From an uncultured Bacteroides sp. (GTDB taxonomy: Bacteria > Bacteroidota > Bacteroidia > Bacteroidales > Bacteroidaceae), in assembly GCF_900547205.1 (NCBI RefSeq), contig NZ_URFY01000017.1:1-64000 (forward strand): a DNA stretch of 64,000 nucleotides. The letters are read 5' to 3'. Shown here one piece after another: positions 41,842 through 51,010 of the stretch. Position numbers and translations under genes: made by a program. Positions within the stretch are counted from its first letter, which is position 1; every line of letters begins with the position of its first letter. The notes under the pieces are model-generated. The model did not search any database and was not told the origin of the DNA. It saw only the letters and a list, made by a program, of their open reading frames with translations.

Positions 41842-44088
41842 ATGAAACCCACGAATTACCACTTATTTGACTTCCTTGATTTTGATACAGAATTATCAAG
41901 GGACGAATCGCTTTGGAAAGCATATAAGCCGACGGCTATTTACGAGAAGGATGGAGATATTTATCTAACCGTTCCTTTTCAGAAGCAACAATTAGCCAAT
42001 GACATGGCTGCTGATACCACAGTTCCGCAAGAAGAATATACCTTAATTATCCGTCAGTATAATATAGGTATCACCCGTCTGTTTCTCGGATTTGGCGACT
42101 ATGAGTTGACAGACCGTTCGGAGATGTTGCAATTCAGCAGCCGGATACAGAAAGTACCCTTAAGCATAAAGGAAGAGAAAGGCAAATGGATTCTCGCTAC
42201 GAAAGACGGAACCCAGCGTGCTGTTATCAATGTGGAAGAACCAGTGCTGGACAGATGGAGCGAACTGCTTCCCGACCCGCAAGAGACACTGGATATCACT
42301 CTCTATCCCGATGGAAAACGTGAAATTCGTTTGGCAGCCTACGACCATTTCTCACCTCCCCGATACGATGCCCTGCCTGTTGCCTTCTGCAAACGCGATG
42401 GGAAGAAAGAACGCGCCACCCTTTCTTTCGAATCCAAGCCCGACGAGTGTTTTGCCGGAACAGGCGAACGCTTCTTTAAGATGGACCTGAGCGGGCAGAC
42501 TTTCTTCCTGAAGAATCAGGACGGACAAGGAGTGAATAACCGTCGTACCTATAAGAATATTCCTTTCTACCTTTCGAGCCGGATGTACGGAACATTCTAT
42601 CATACCTGTGCGCACAGTAAACTTTCCCTTGCCGGACACTCCACCCGTTCCGTTCAATTCCTGAGCGACCAGGCGTTGCTGGATGTATTTGTGATAGCCG
42701 GAGACACGATGGAAGATATTCTGCGCGGTTATCGTGACCTAACCGGATATCCGTCTATGCCACCCCTCTGGAGTTTCGGTGTTTGGATGAGCCGCATGAC
42801 ATACTTCAGTGCCGACGAAGTAAACGAAATCTGCACCCGTATGCGCACCGAGCATTATCCTTGCGACGTGATTCACTTGGATACCGGATGGTTCCGCACT
42901 GACTGGCTTTGCGAATGGAAATTCAATGAAGAGCGTTTCCCCGACCCGAAAGGATTCATCCGAGGATTGAAGAAGAACGGCTACCGGGTATCCCTGTGGC
43001 AACTTCCATACGTGGCAGAGGATGCAGAACAAATAGAAGAAGCGAAAACGAATGAATATATCGCCCCGCTGACCAGACAGCAGGACACCGACGGCTCTAA
43101 TTTCTCGGCACTGGATTATGCCGGAACGATAGATTTCACTTACCCGAAAGCCACCGAATGGTACAAAGGATTACTGAAACAACTTCTCGACATGGGCGTG
43201 ACGTGCATCAAAACCGACTTCGGCGAGAATATCCACATGGATGCTCTCTATAAAGGGATGAAACCGGAGTTGCTCAATAATCTCTATGCTTTGCTTTATC
43301 AGAAAGCAGCTTACGAGATAACGAAGGAAGTGACGGGCGACGGTATCGTCTGGGCACGTGCCGCATGGGCAGGATGCCAGCGTTACCCCCTGCATTGGGG
43401 AGGAGATTCGTGCAGCTCATGGGATGGAATGGCAGGTTCGCTCAAAGGTGGTTTGCATTTCGGACTGTCGGGCTTTGCTTTCTGGAGCCACGATGTCCCC
43501 GGATTCCATACGTTGCCCAACTTTATGAATTCCGTAGTGGCAGACGATGTGTATATGCGTTGGACACAATTCGGAGTGTTCACGTCGCACATCCGTTATC
43601 ATGGAACGAACAAGCGTGAGCCTTGGCATTATCCTGCCATTGCCCCGATGGTGAAGAAATGGTGGAAGCTGCGCTATGCACTCATTCCGTACATTGTGGA
43701 ACAAAGTCGGCTGGCGATTGAAAACGGTAGTCCGCTCTTGCAGGCGCTCATTCTCCATCACCCGGAAGATAAACTTTGCTGGCACATTGACGATGAATAT
43801 TACTTTGGTAATGATTTTCTTGTCGCTCCCGTGATGAACAGTGAAAACAGACGGGATATTTATCTTCCCGAAGGTCGGTGGGTGAATTTCTTCACCGGAG
43901 AACGTCAAGAAGGAGGTCGATGGCTGAAAGATGTGTATGTGCCGCTCGAAGAGATGCCGGTATATATGCGCGAGAATGCTGCCATACCCATTTATCCCGA
44001 AGAGGTGGAGTGCACGGACGAGATGGATTTAAGCAAAAGTGTGTCCTTAAGTATAAATGAGGATTTCAAAGGATATTGGAATCGGTAA
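41842..44088 (+). CDS. GH31 glycosidase, alpha-xylosidase-like
   Basis: 748 aa. GH31 clan-D barrel: PPLWSFGVWMSRMTYFSADE, the nucleophile D459 in CIKTDFGE and the acid/base D522 in HWGGDS. The KTDFGE and WMSRMTY forms are those of alpha-xylosidases (YicI group) rather than maltases. No signal peptide is seen, so it probably acts in the cytosol on imported oligosaccharide. Neighbours are a secreted beta-helix protein and an SGLT-type symporter, a plausible cleavage-uptake-hydrolysis set. Substrate uncertain. Confidence 0.87.
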   Translation: MKPTNYHLFDFLDFDTELSRDESLWKAYKPTAIYEKDGDIYLTVPFQKQQLANDMAADTTVPQEEYTLIIRQYNIGITRLFLGFGDYELTDRSEMLQFSSRIQKVPLSIKEEKGKWILATKDGTQRAVINVEEPVLDRWSELLPDPQETLDITLYPDGKREIRLAAYDHFSPPRYDALPVAFCKRDGKKERATLSFESKPDECFAGTGERFFKMDLSGQTFFLKNQDGQGVNNRRTYKNIPFYLSSRMYGTFYHTCAHSKLSLAGHSTRSVQFLSDQALLDVFVIAGDTMEDILRGYRDLTGYPSMPPLWSFGVWMSRMTYFSADEVNEICTRMRTEHYPCDVIHLDTGWFRTDWLCEWKFNEERFPDPKGFIRGLKKNGYRVSLWQLPYVAEDAEQIEEAKTNEYIAPLTRQQDTDGSNFSALDYAGTIDFTYPKATEWYKGLLKQLLDMGVTCIKTDFGENIHMDALYKGMKPELLNNLYALLYQKAAYEITKEVTGDGIVWARAAWAGCQRYPLHWGGDSCSSWDGMAGSLKGGLHFGLSGFAFWSHDVPGFHTLPNFMNSVVADDVYMRWTQFGVFTSHIRYHGTNKREPWHYPAIAPMVKKWWKLRYALIPYIVEQSRLAIENGSPLLQALILHHPEDKLCWHIDDEYYFGNDFLVAPVMNSENRRDIYLPEGRWVNFFTGERQEGGRWLKDVYVPLEEMPVYMRENAAIPIYPEEVECTDEMDLSKSVSLSINEDFKGYWNR

Positions 44089-44148
44089 AGTTTGACAAAC
44101 AGATTCTTGAAATATACAATATAGATAACTATAAAAACTTGGCAGAGT

Positions 44149-45978
44149 ATGAAAACATGGAAAAGTAATCTTGAAGAGACGAAACAACGTTATATAGACT
44201 GGTGGAATCATAAAGGAATCATTCTCAATATGTGGGAGCACTTTCAGGAAGGGGTGATGCCTCATGCAGACGTTGCTCCACCTGCGCCGGCAAAGAATTT
44301 GTCGCAAAAATGGTTCGACCCGCAGTGGAGAGCCGAATATCTGGATTGGTATGTGGCACACAGTAGTTTGAAAGCCGACATACTGCCGGTTGCGAATACA
44401 CAACTGGGTCCCGGCTCGCTGGCGGCTATCTTGGGCGGAGTATTTGAGGGTGGAGAAGACACAATCTGGATTCATCCCGACCCGGACTTTAATGATGAAA
44501 TCGTATTCAACCCCGAACATCCGAACTGGATTCTTCATAAAGAACTGCTGAAAGCCTGCAAAGCGAAAGCCAACGGCAACTATTTTGTCGGTATGCCCGA
44601 CCTGATGGAAGGACTCGATGTGCTCGCCGCTCTGAAAGGAACGGACCGTGTATTGCTGGATACGGTGATGCAGCCCGAAATCCTCGAGCAGCAGATGCAG
44701 CAGATTAATGATATTTACTTCAAAGTGTTCGATGAACTCTACGACATCATCCGCGAAGGTGACGAAATGGCTTTCTGCTATTTCTCTTCATGGGCACCGG
44801 GGAAAATGAGTAAGTTGCAAAGTGATATTTCGACAATGATTAGTGAGGAAGATTATCGACGTTTTGTGCAACCGTTCATTCGTGAGCAATGCCGGAAGAT
44901 TGACTATACGCTCTATCATCTGGATGGAGTGGGAGCCATGCACCATCTGCCTGCTCTGCTCGAAATAGAGGAATTGAATGCTATTCAATGGACGCCCGGA
45001 GTGGGTGAGCCGCAGGGTGGTTCGCCCAAATGGTATGACTTGTATAAGAAGATTCTTGCAGGTGGAAAGAGTGTCATGGCTTGCTGGGTGACGCTGGACG
45101 AACTGAAACCTTTGCTCGACAATATCGGAACGGATGGGGTTCATCTTGAGATGGATTTCCATAACGAGAGAGAAGTGGAACAGGCTATGAGAATTGTAGA
45201 AGAATATACGGGAGCTTCATTGTTTTCTTCTGCTTCTACTGCTGATGCTGCTACGGTGAATGCCGGTAAACATCAACAAGTAGCGGATAAGGCTCTTGAA
45301 AAGGATGGCATTCGTATAAAGGAGGAACAGCAACCGGAAGAGGATAAACTGCAACCACTTTACGATGCTATCGTTGCCGGGAAGCTGGAACCGGCGGTGG
45401 AAGTCACTAAACAGGCTATTGCTGACGGAGTGGTTCCGCAGGATATTATCAATAACTACATGATTAAAGCGATGGGCGAAGTGGGGCAGCGATTCCAAGA
45501 CGGAAAAGCGTTTGTTCCTCAATTGCTGATGGCAGGACGTGCCATGAAGGGTGCTTTGGAATTGCTGAATCCGCTGTTGGCTGGCAGTGCTTCGACGACT
45601 ATCGGTAAGATTGTTATCGGAACGGTGAAGGGCGACCTACATGATATCGGTAAGAATCTCGTTGCGTCCATGCTCGAAGGTTGCGGCTTCGAAGTTATCA
45701 ATATCGGCATTGATGTGACTTGCGATAAGTTCGTTGAGGCTGTGAAAGAAAGCCATGCCGACATCTTGTGTATGAGTGCTTTGCTGACTACGACCATGAC
45801 TTATATGAAGGACGTGATTCAGGCATTGGAAGAAGCAGGAATCCGCAATCGGGTGAAGGTGATGATTGGCGGTGCTCCCGTCAGTCAGGGATTTACGGAC
45901 GAGATAGGGGCGGATGGGTATAGTGACAATGCCAATACTGCCGTAGCCGTTGCTAAGGAGTTGATGAGGAAAAAATGA
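44149..45978 (+). CDS. UroD-family methyltransferase fused to a corrinoid-binding protein
   Basis: 609 aa with two halves. Residues ~1-350 are a uroporphyrinogen-decarboxylase-like barrel (YTLYHLDGVGAMHHLPALL; GVHLEMDF). Residues ~395-480 form the helical cap of a corrinoid protein (LYDAIVAGKLEPAVEVTKQA; FVPQLLMAGRAMKGALELL), and ~485-609 the Rossmann B12 domain with D496-L-H498-D-I-G501, where His498 is the lower-axial cobalt ligand. Family knowledge: such proteins take a methyl group onto cob(I)amide and pass it to an acceptor. Fusion in one chain is unusual; normally the methyltransferase and corrinoid protein are separate. The methyl donor is unknown. Confidence 0.85.
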   Translation: MKTWKSNLEETKQRYIDWWNHKGIILNMWEHFQEGVMPHADVAPPAPAKNLSQKWFDPQWRAEYLDWYVAHSSLKADILPVANTQLGPGSLAAILGGVFEGGEDTIWIHPDPDFNDEIVFNPEHPNWILHKELLKACKAKANGNYFVGMPDLMEGLDVLAALKGTDRVLLDTVMQPEILEQQMQQINDIYFKVFDELYDIIREGDEMAFCYFSSWAPGKMSKLQSDISTMISEEDYRRFVQPFIREQCRKIDYTLYHLDGVGAMHHLPALLEIEELNAIQWTPGVGEPQGGSPKWYDLYKKILAGGKSVMACWVTLDELKPLLDNIGTDGVHLEMDFHNEREVEQAMRIVEEYTGASLFSSASTADAATVNAGKHQQVADKALEKDGIRIKEEQQPEEDKLQPLYDAIVAGKLEPAVEVTKQAIADGVVPQDIINNYMIKAMGEVGQRFQDGKAFVPQLLMAGRAMKGALELLNPLLAGSASTTIGKIVIGTVKGDLHDIGKNLVASMLEGCGFEVINIGIDVTCDKFVEAVKESHADILCMSALLTTTMTYMKDVIQALEEAGIRNRVKVMIGGAPVSQGFTDEIGADGYSDNANTAVAVAKELMRKK

Positions 45979-46018
45979 TATGAGGCACGGATTTAGTTAC
46001 TTATTTAATACATGAATT

Positions 46019-47590
46019 ATGCACATTAAATTCTTAGAAACACTGGATTGGGGCATTCTGATTGCTTACTTTCTTATATTGATAGCCATCGGCGTATGGG
46101 CGAGTTCCAAACGAAAGAAAGGCAGTAGCCTCTTTATGGCGGAAAATTCGTTGAGATGGTATCACATCGGTTTTTCCATGTGGGGAACCAATGTGGGGCC
46201 TTCCATGCTGATTGCATCTGCCAGTGCCGGATTCACTACCGGCATTGTTTCGGGCAATTATGCCTGGTATGCGTTTGTTTTTATCTGTCTGCTGGCTTTT
46301 GTGTTTGCTCCGCGATACTTGGGTACGCGAGTCACTACACTCCCCGAATTTATGGGAAAGCGATTCGGGCAGTCCACACGTAACATACTGGCGTGGTACA
46401 CTATCATCACGATTCTGATTTCATGGTTGGCACTGACATTGTTTGCAGGCGGCGTATTGATTCGTCAGGTATTCGATATACCGATGTGGCAGTCTGCTTT
46501 GTTGTTGCTCATCATCTCCGCTTTCTTCACGATGCTTGGAGGATTGAAAGCCGTGGCGTATACCAATGTTTATCAGATGATATTGTTGATTGTGGTATCC
46601 GCCACATTGGCTATTATGGGTATATATGAGGTAGGAGGAATAGGCGCGTTGGCGGATGCTGTTCCGGCAGATTTCTGGAATCTCTTCCGTTCGAATGACG
46701 ATCCGGCTTTTCCGTGGTTGCCTATTATCCTGGGCTATCCGGTGATGGGAGTATGGTTCTGGTGCACAGACCAGTCGATGGTGCAACCGGTGCTGGCTGC
46801 TAAAAGTCTGAAAGAAGGTCAGCTAGGAACGAACTTCACCGGATGGCTGAAAATATTGGATGTACCTCTTTATATTCTTCCGGGCATCATTTGTCTGGCT
46901 CTGTTTCCTCAATTGGAGAATCCGGATGAGGCGTACATGACGATGGTCACTCATTTGTTTCCCGTAGGAATGGTCGGGCTGGTGCTAGCTGTATTGACGG
47001 CGGCGCTTGTTAGCACTATCGGCTCTGCGCTGAATGCATTGAGCACAGTGTTCACAATGGATATCTATGTGAAGAGAATCAGACCGCAGGCTCCGCAAAA
47101 GGAGATGATTCGCGTCGGACAAGTGGTGACTGTGGTAGGTGCGCTTATATCCGTTATCATCACAATTGCTATCGACAGCATTCACGGACTGAATCTTTTC
47201 AATGTGTTCCAGTCCGTGCTGGGATTCATTGCTCCTCCGATGGCAGCGGTATTCCTTTTCGGAGTTTTCTGGAAACGCACCACTACACGGGCAGCTAATG
47301 CCGCGCTGACCATAGGAACTGTTTTCAGCATTGGGGTAGGGGTATTGTACCTGTGGGTGTTTCCGGCAGAGCAATATACGGCTTGGCCTCATTTCATGCT
47401 GCTGTCTTTCTACTTGTTCGTAATTATCAGCATTGGTATGGTGGTGGTAAGTCTGTTGGATAAGACTCCTCAGATGGGAATTTTGAATATGGAAAAGGTA
47501 AATGAGAAGCCGGCGCGAGTAGTGCTAATATTGTGGGGATTGCTCGTGGTGACAATGATTGGACTTTATGTCTTCTTCAATGGACACTAA
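46019..47590 (+). CDS. Sodium:solute symporter, SGLT-like
   Basis: 523 aa, about fourteen membrane helices. SSS family with the sugar-transporter signature WFWCTDQSMVQPVLAAKS, DVPLYILPG, and a LSTVFTMDIYVK segment like that of SGLT sodium/glucose transporters. It imports a sugar or sugar-like solute with Na+. Its gene lies 40 nt after the corrinoid fusion and its stop overlaps the convergent gene by 4 nt. Substrate is probably the compound processed by the GH31 and/or the corrinoid methyltransferase; that is inferred from position. Confidence 0.87.
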   Translation: MHIKFLETLDWGILIAYFLILIAIGVWASSKRKKGSSLFMAENSLRWYHIGFSMWGTNVGPSMLIASASAGFTTGIVSGNYAWYAFVFICLLAFVFAPRYLGTRVTTLPEFMGKRFGQSTRNILAWYTIITILISWLALTLFAGGVLIRQVFDIPMWQSALLLLIISAFFTMLGGLKAVAYTNVYQMILLIVVSATLAIMGIYEVGGIGALADAVPADFWNLFRSNDDPAFPWLPIILGYPVMGVWFWCTDQSMVQPVLAAKSLKEGQLGTNFTGWLKILDVPLYILPGIICLALFPQLENPDEAYMTMVTHLFPVGMVGLVLAVLTAALVSTIGSALNALSTVFTMDIYVKRIRPQAPQKEMIRVGQVVTVVGALISVIITIAIDSIHGLNLFNVFQSVLGFIAPPMAAVFLFGVFWKRTTTRAANAALTIGTVFSIGVGVLYLWVFPAEQYTAWPHFMLLSFYLFVIISIGMVVVSLLDKTPQMGILNMEKVNEKPARVVLILWGLLVVTMIGLYVFFNGH

Positions 47591-48288
47591 CGCTTTCTCT
47601 TACGAAAGCAGTTCTCGTAGGTACACAGTCCGCAAGTATATTCCAGCTTGCGGACACTGGAACCTATTCCGATAACACCGCTTACCGATTTAATGGGAAT
47701 CATCAGGCTGGAATCCGTCAACCGGATGCCGCAGGGAGAAGTGACGGGAAATAAAGAGAAGAGTTTCTGCTGTTCCGAAACGTGCCATCCGCAATAGCCG
47801 GGACTGTATCTGTTGGTATGTTTCCAATCTTTTTCTTCAATATAGGCAGCCAAAGCCTTTTCCATACAATCGGCTGCTTTCTCGGCAATAATGCTTCCTA
47901 AAGAATCTGTAATGTACGTTTTCACCATATCGTCTTCCTGTTGAAGCGTATGCTGGAATGTCTCAAATTCACTTCCGGCAGTAGCTGCAAAAAAGGCAAA
48001 AGCTTCCGAGCCTCGTAATTGGCGTGCAATGATTTTGCCGATAGAGAAGACAGTATCTCCTACGGTCAGTGTTTCCTTTTTCGTGTCGAGTATCCCGTCG
48101 GTAATGAAAAAGAAGAATCGGGGGCGGAGAGAGGGAACGATACGATTGAGTAATGTGTCTGTCTCTTCCACTACCGTTCCGTCCGGTGTAGAATCTTTAT
48201 ATCCCATCGCCTCGTCAATTTCGGACGATGGGATATTCAAATCTTTATAGCTCAGTTCCTGTTCAAGCATTTGCAAGTTATGGTTCAA
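47587..48288 (-). CDS. MetH-reactivation-domain protein (corrinoid reactivase-like)
   Basis: 233 aa. The middle and C-terminal part match the AdoMet-binding activation domain of methionine synthase: NRYSPGYCGWHVSEQQKLFS, then GIRLTDSSLMIPIKSVSGVI and GIG. A C-terminal Cys cluster (CGLCTYENC) may bind a metal or iron-sulfur centre. Family knowledge: stand-alone versions reactivate oxidised cob(II)amide using SAM, as in split methionine synthases. It is encoded 24 nt after the UroD-family methyltransferase and converges on the symporter gene. Role as reactivase for the corrinoid fusion is a strong inference. Confidence 0.82.
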   Translation of the reverse strand: MNHNLQMLEQELSYKDLNIPSSEIDEAMGYKDSTPDGTVVEETDTLLNRIVPSLRPRFFFFITDGILDTKKETLTVGDTVFSIGKIIARQLRGSEAFAFFAATAGSEFETFQHTLQQEDDMVKTYITDSLGSIIAEKAADCMEKALAAYIEEKDWKHTNRYSPGYCGWHVSEQQKLFSLFPVTSPCGIRLTDSSLMIPIKSVSGVIGIGSSVRKLEYTCGLCTYENCFRKRKR

Positions 48289-48312
48289 AGTAAATACTCC
48301 TGCTCGATTAAA

Positions 48313-49329
48313 TTAATTGCGCGTCTTGTTGAACTTTTCCAGTGCCGTGTAGAAAGCGTCGATATTCGCTAGCGGTGTATATGGCGGAATATCGCAACCA
48401 CTCGACAGTACGAAGTTCGGATAAGCGCTTGTTGCCTCCAATAATTGGAGCGTAACCTTTTTCATCTCTTCCGTCCCGGCCATCTTAAACAAACTCATCG
48501 GGTCGAGATTTCCCATAGCCAGTGCATCGGCGGGAACTTCTTTCAATGCTTCTACCATATCAATCTTATTTCCGAAGTGATATGCCGCTGCTCCGGTGAA
48601 TACCATTGCTTGTGTGCAATTGCCTGTGTTTCCGCAATTATGAAGCACTACCGTGAAATTATCATCCTGCACTTTCTCTACAATTTCCTTCACGAATACC
48701 GAAGAATAATTGAGGCAATCTTCATTAGACAGTAGTCCGGCAGCAGGTTCCGCTATCACCACTCCATTCACTCCGGTGGCTTTCAGCGCCATGCAATAGC
48801 GAGTGATAAAGTCGGTGCACTTGCGCAAAAGGGTAGTTGCCGCTTCGGGATTAATATAAATCAGCATCATGATTTCCGACATATCATACAAGCGTCCTGC
48901 CAGTGAATAAGGTCCGATGCAGCCGGCAAATACCGGACGGTCTGTGATGTTTCTGGCTGCCAGCATATTGGCTTTCAGATATTCGGGGATTCGTCCTTTG
49001 TTCAGAGCAGGAATCTCCAGCTTTTCAATAGCGTCTTCATCGGCAAGCAACCGACCGGATACACTCGGCACTTCATTCTCCGGAAAGATAATCTCCGCCC
49101 CGAAGGCCTCTGCTTCTACCGTGAGGTCCATAATGACCGTTGCAGCCGCCGCAGGATATTTATCGCAAAGCGCCTTGATGGCTTCGTAATGCACCTGTCC
49201 GTTAGTCACCGCATCACGCACTGTCTTTCCGATAAATTCGATACCCGGATGCGTCATGATAGGAATAGCCGCAGTCTCCTTATTTTGAATCGTTTGACTG
49301 ATCCATTCTTTCATATTCAGTTTACTCAT
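48313..49329 (-). CDS. UroD-family methylcobamide methyltransferase (MtaA/MtbA-like)
   Basis: 338 aa UroD-fold protein. The catalytic zinc site of methylcobamide:thiol methyltransferases is present: LHNCGNTGNC (H-x-C) and a distal Cys in LSSGCDIPP. PVFAGCIGPYSLAGRLYDMS is also typical. Family knowledge: archaeal MtaA/MtbA transfer the methyl of a methyl-corrinoid to coenzyme M. Bacteroides is not known to make coenzyme M, so another thiol (homocysteine?) or tetrahydrofolate-linked acceptor is possible. True haem-pathway HemE lacks this zinc motif. First gene of the minus-strand pair; its partner is the reactivase-like protein. Confidence 0.87.
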   Translation of the reverse strand: MSKLNMKEWISQTIQNKETAAIPIMTHPGIEFIGKTVRDAVTNGQVHYEAIKALCDKYPAAAATVIMDLTVEAEAFGAEIIFPENEVPSVSGRLLADEDAIEKLEIPALNKGRIPEYLKANMLAARNITDRPVFAGCIGPYSLAGRLYDMSEIMMLIYINPEAATTLLRKCTDFITRYCMALKATGVNGVVIAEPAAGLLSNEDCLNYSSVFVKEIVEKVQDDNFTVVLHNCGNTGNCTQAMVFTGAAAYHFGNKIDMVEALKEVPADALAMGNLDPMSLFKMAGTEEMKKVTLQLLEATSAYPNFVLSSGCDIPPYTPLANIDAFYTALEKFNKTRN

Positions 49330-49636
49330 AATTTCAGTTTTACATTTCGACTTCTATATAAAGACGAACCATCTCCTTTTTTGTAATCTTGAAACTCACT
49401 TAAATAATATCAGTTAGCAGAATTTATTCATAAAAGTGCGGAAATGAAATTTAAATCCAACCTACTCCTGACTTTGATATAAAATACTCTCATAGTTGCT
49501 GATACGAATATTCAGACTAAAGTCTACAGACAAGATATTCCAAATGGGAATCCAATAGATATTTTTGGACCATTTTCATACAAGATACACATATAAATGT
49601 TATTTTTGTCAGCAGAAAGTAATATGCTATTTGATA
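49330..49636. other. Divergent intergenic region
   Basis: It separates the UroD-family gene from the secreted-protein gene. TATTTTTG at 49601-49608 fits a -7 box for the rightward gene (29 nt before ATG 49637), without a clear -33 box. I see no cobalamin-riboswitch-like conserved box, though this cannot be excluded by eye. Confidence 0.35.
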
Positions 49637-51010
49637 ATGAAAAAAATCTTTATTTCCAGAACTGTACTTTTGATTGTTGTTCTGTTTTCATACGCGGCAT
49701 CAGTTTTCGGTAACGGAGGGGGTGTTTACGCCACATCAGCGACGGTGCGTTCAAGTGATCCCATACTCCGCGAAATAAAGGATATCACTTTGTTGAGTGA
49801 AAAATTGATTATCAATCTCAACTCCAGATATAGCGAAGTTGTTGTAAAATATGTGCTGTGGAATGGTTCGGACAGGGATTATACGGATATTGATTACGCT
49901 TTTCCCATAGATTATATAGTCGATGAGAAGGTTCCACCCGAAATAAAAAGAATTGCATTTTTTTACAATGACCAGCAACTTGATTTTACTCAATCACAAG
50001 ATAAAGAACTTGGCCAAGCCGCAATCAAGGCATTATCTAATCCGATATTTGCTACCTCATTTCTCGAAGAAAAAGGTGTGCGTAGACGCTGGTATTATAC
50101 GAAGTTCAGTGTGAAAAAACATTCGTTTGCTTGTTTGGAGGTACGCTACTCTCTTGCCAATTTGGGTCTTTGCGACGGCATATCTCCATATAATATCGAT
50201 TATTTCGACTTATGTTCTAGAAAATCATTAGTGTATGATCTATCACCGGCATCCAGTTGGGGGGATGGTGTTATACGGGATTTCCATGTAGAAATAAGTT
50301 GGAACAATTTATTACTCGCAGGGGATGACCTAATTATAGATATGTATTCGCAATTCAACACCGGACAATGCGACGTTCAGGCCAAGGGTCTCGCTTTTGA
50401 ACGGCATGACGATAAATTAGTCTACCATACCCGCAATTTTGATCTAAAAAAGGCAGTCCCGCTTTTAATAGAGTATAGTGCTACGTCGGTCAACTCCATG
50501 GAAACTCTTTTCCGGCATATGCTCGCTCCGCAGGAATACTCCTTATCCGTATCTGATGAGCAATCAAGGTATCCGCAAGCAAACCTAAGCGATTTGAATC
50601 TCGAAACAGCATGGGTGGGTAAAACCGGTAGCTATATCGAATTTTCATTCCGTGACACTTGGAGTTTATACGGATTCCTCATTGTGAACGGTTATCAAAA
50701 ATCGGCTGAAACATACGGAAATAACAATCGTGTGAAAAGGTTGAAAATCGAATCTGTAAATGAAGAGGGTAAATACTATGTTCTAGACACTTTACTTCTT
50801 GAAGATCTACTCTACTACCAGCCTATATTTTTCGAAAACTTATTTTACAGGGCTAGTTATTACGATCTTTTTGATAGGAATCAATCTGATCGTAACAAAT
50901 TGAGACTTACGATCGAAGAAGTGTATTCTGGAACGAAATACGACGATACTTGTATTTCAGAGATTATATGGCTCGGAAGCAAACAGAGAAAGGAAATCAT
51001 CAGCAATTGA
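49637..51010 (+). CDS. Secreted protein with DUF4424-like and NADase-type glycan-binding-like domains
   Basis: 457 aa from ATG 49637; an upstream in-frame ATG at 49565 would put 24 residues before the signal peptide (KKIFISRTVLLIVVLFSYAA then SVFG). The N-terminal part (YATSATVRSSDPILREIKDI; VVVKYVLWNGSDRDY) looks like a beta-rich DUF4424-type domain. From ~310 the text NLSDLNLETAWVGKTGSYIE then FSF, with GFLIVNGYQKSAETYGNNNR, matches the discoidin-like 'NADase-type glycan-binding' module. Probably periplasmic or surface-exposed glycan binding. Overlaps the next gene. Domain calls are from memory. Confidence 0.65.
   Translation: MKKIFISRTVLLIVVLFSYAASVFGNGGGVYATSATVRSSDPILREIKDITLLSEKLIINLNSRYSEVVVKYVLWNGSDRDYTDIDYAFPIDYIVDEKVPPEIKRIAFFYNDQQLDFTQSQDKELGQAAIKALSNPIFATSFLEEKGVRRRWYYTKFSVKKHSFACLEVRYSLANLGLCDGISPYNIDYFDLCSRKSLVYDLSPASSWGDGVIRDFHVEISWNNLLLAGDDLIIDMYSQFNTGQCDVQAKGLAFERHDDKLVYHTRNFDLKKAVPLLIEYSATSVNSMETLFRHMLAPQEYSLSVSDEQSRYPQANLSDLNLETAWVGKTGSYIEFSFRDTWSLYGFLIVNGYQKSAETYGNNNRVKRLKIESVNEEGKYYVLDTLLLEDLLYYQPIFFENLFYRASYYDLFDRNQSDRNKLRLTIEEVYSGTKYDDTCISEIIWLGSKQRKEIISN

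Noticed and set aside
48313..49329. Considered as haem-pathway uroporphyrinogen decarboxylase HemE
   Set aside because: It has the HxCxG...C zinc motif of methylcobamide methyltransferases and sits with corrinoid genes, not haem genes.
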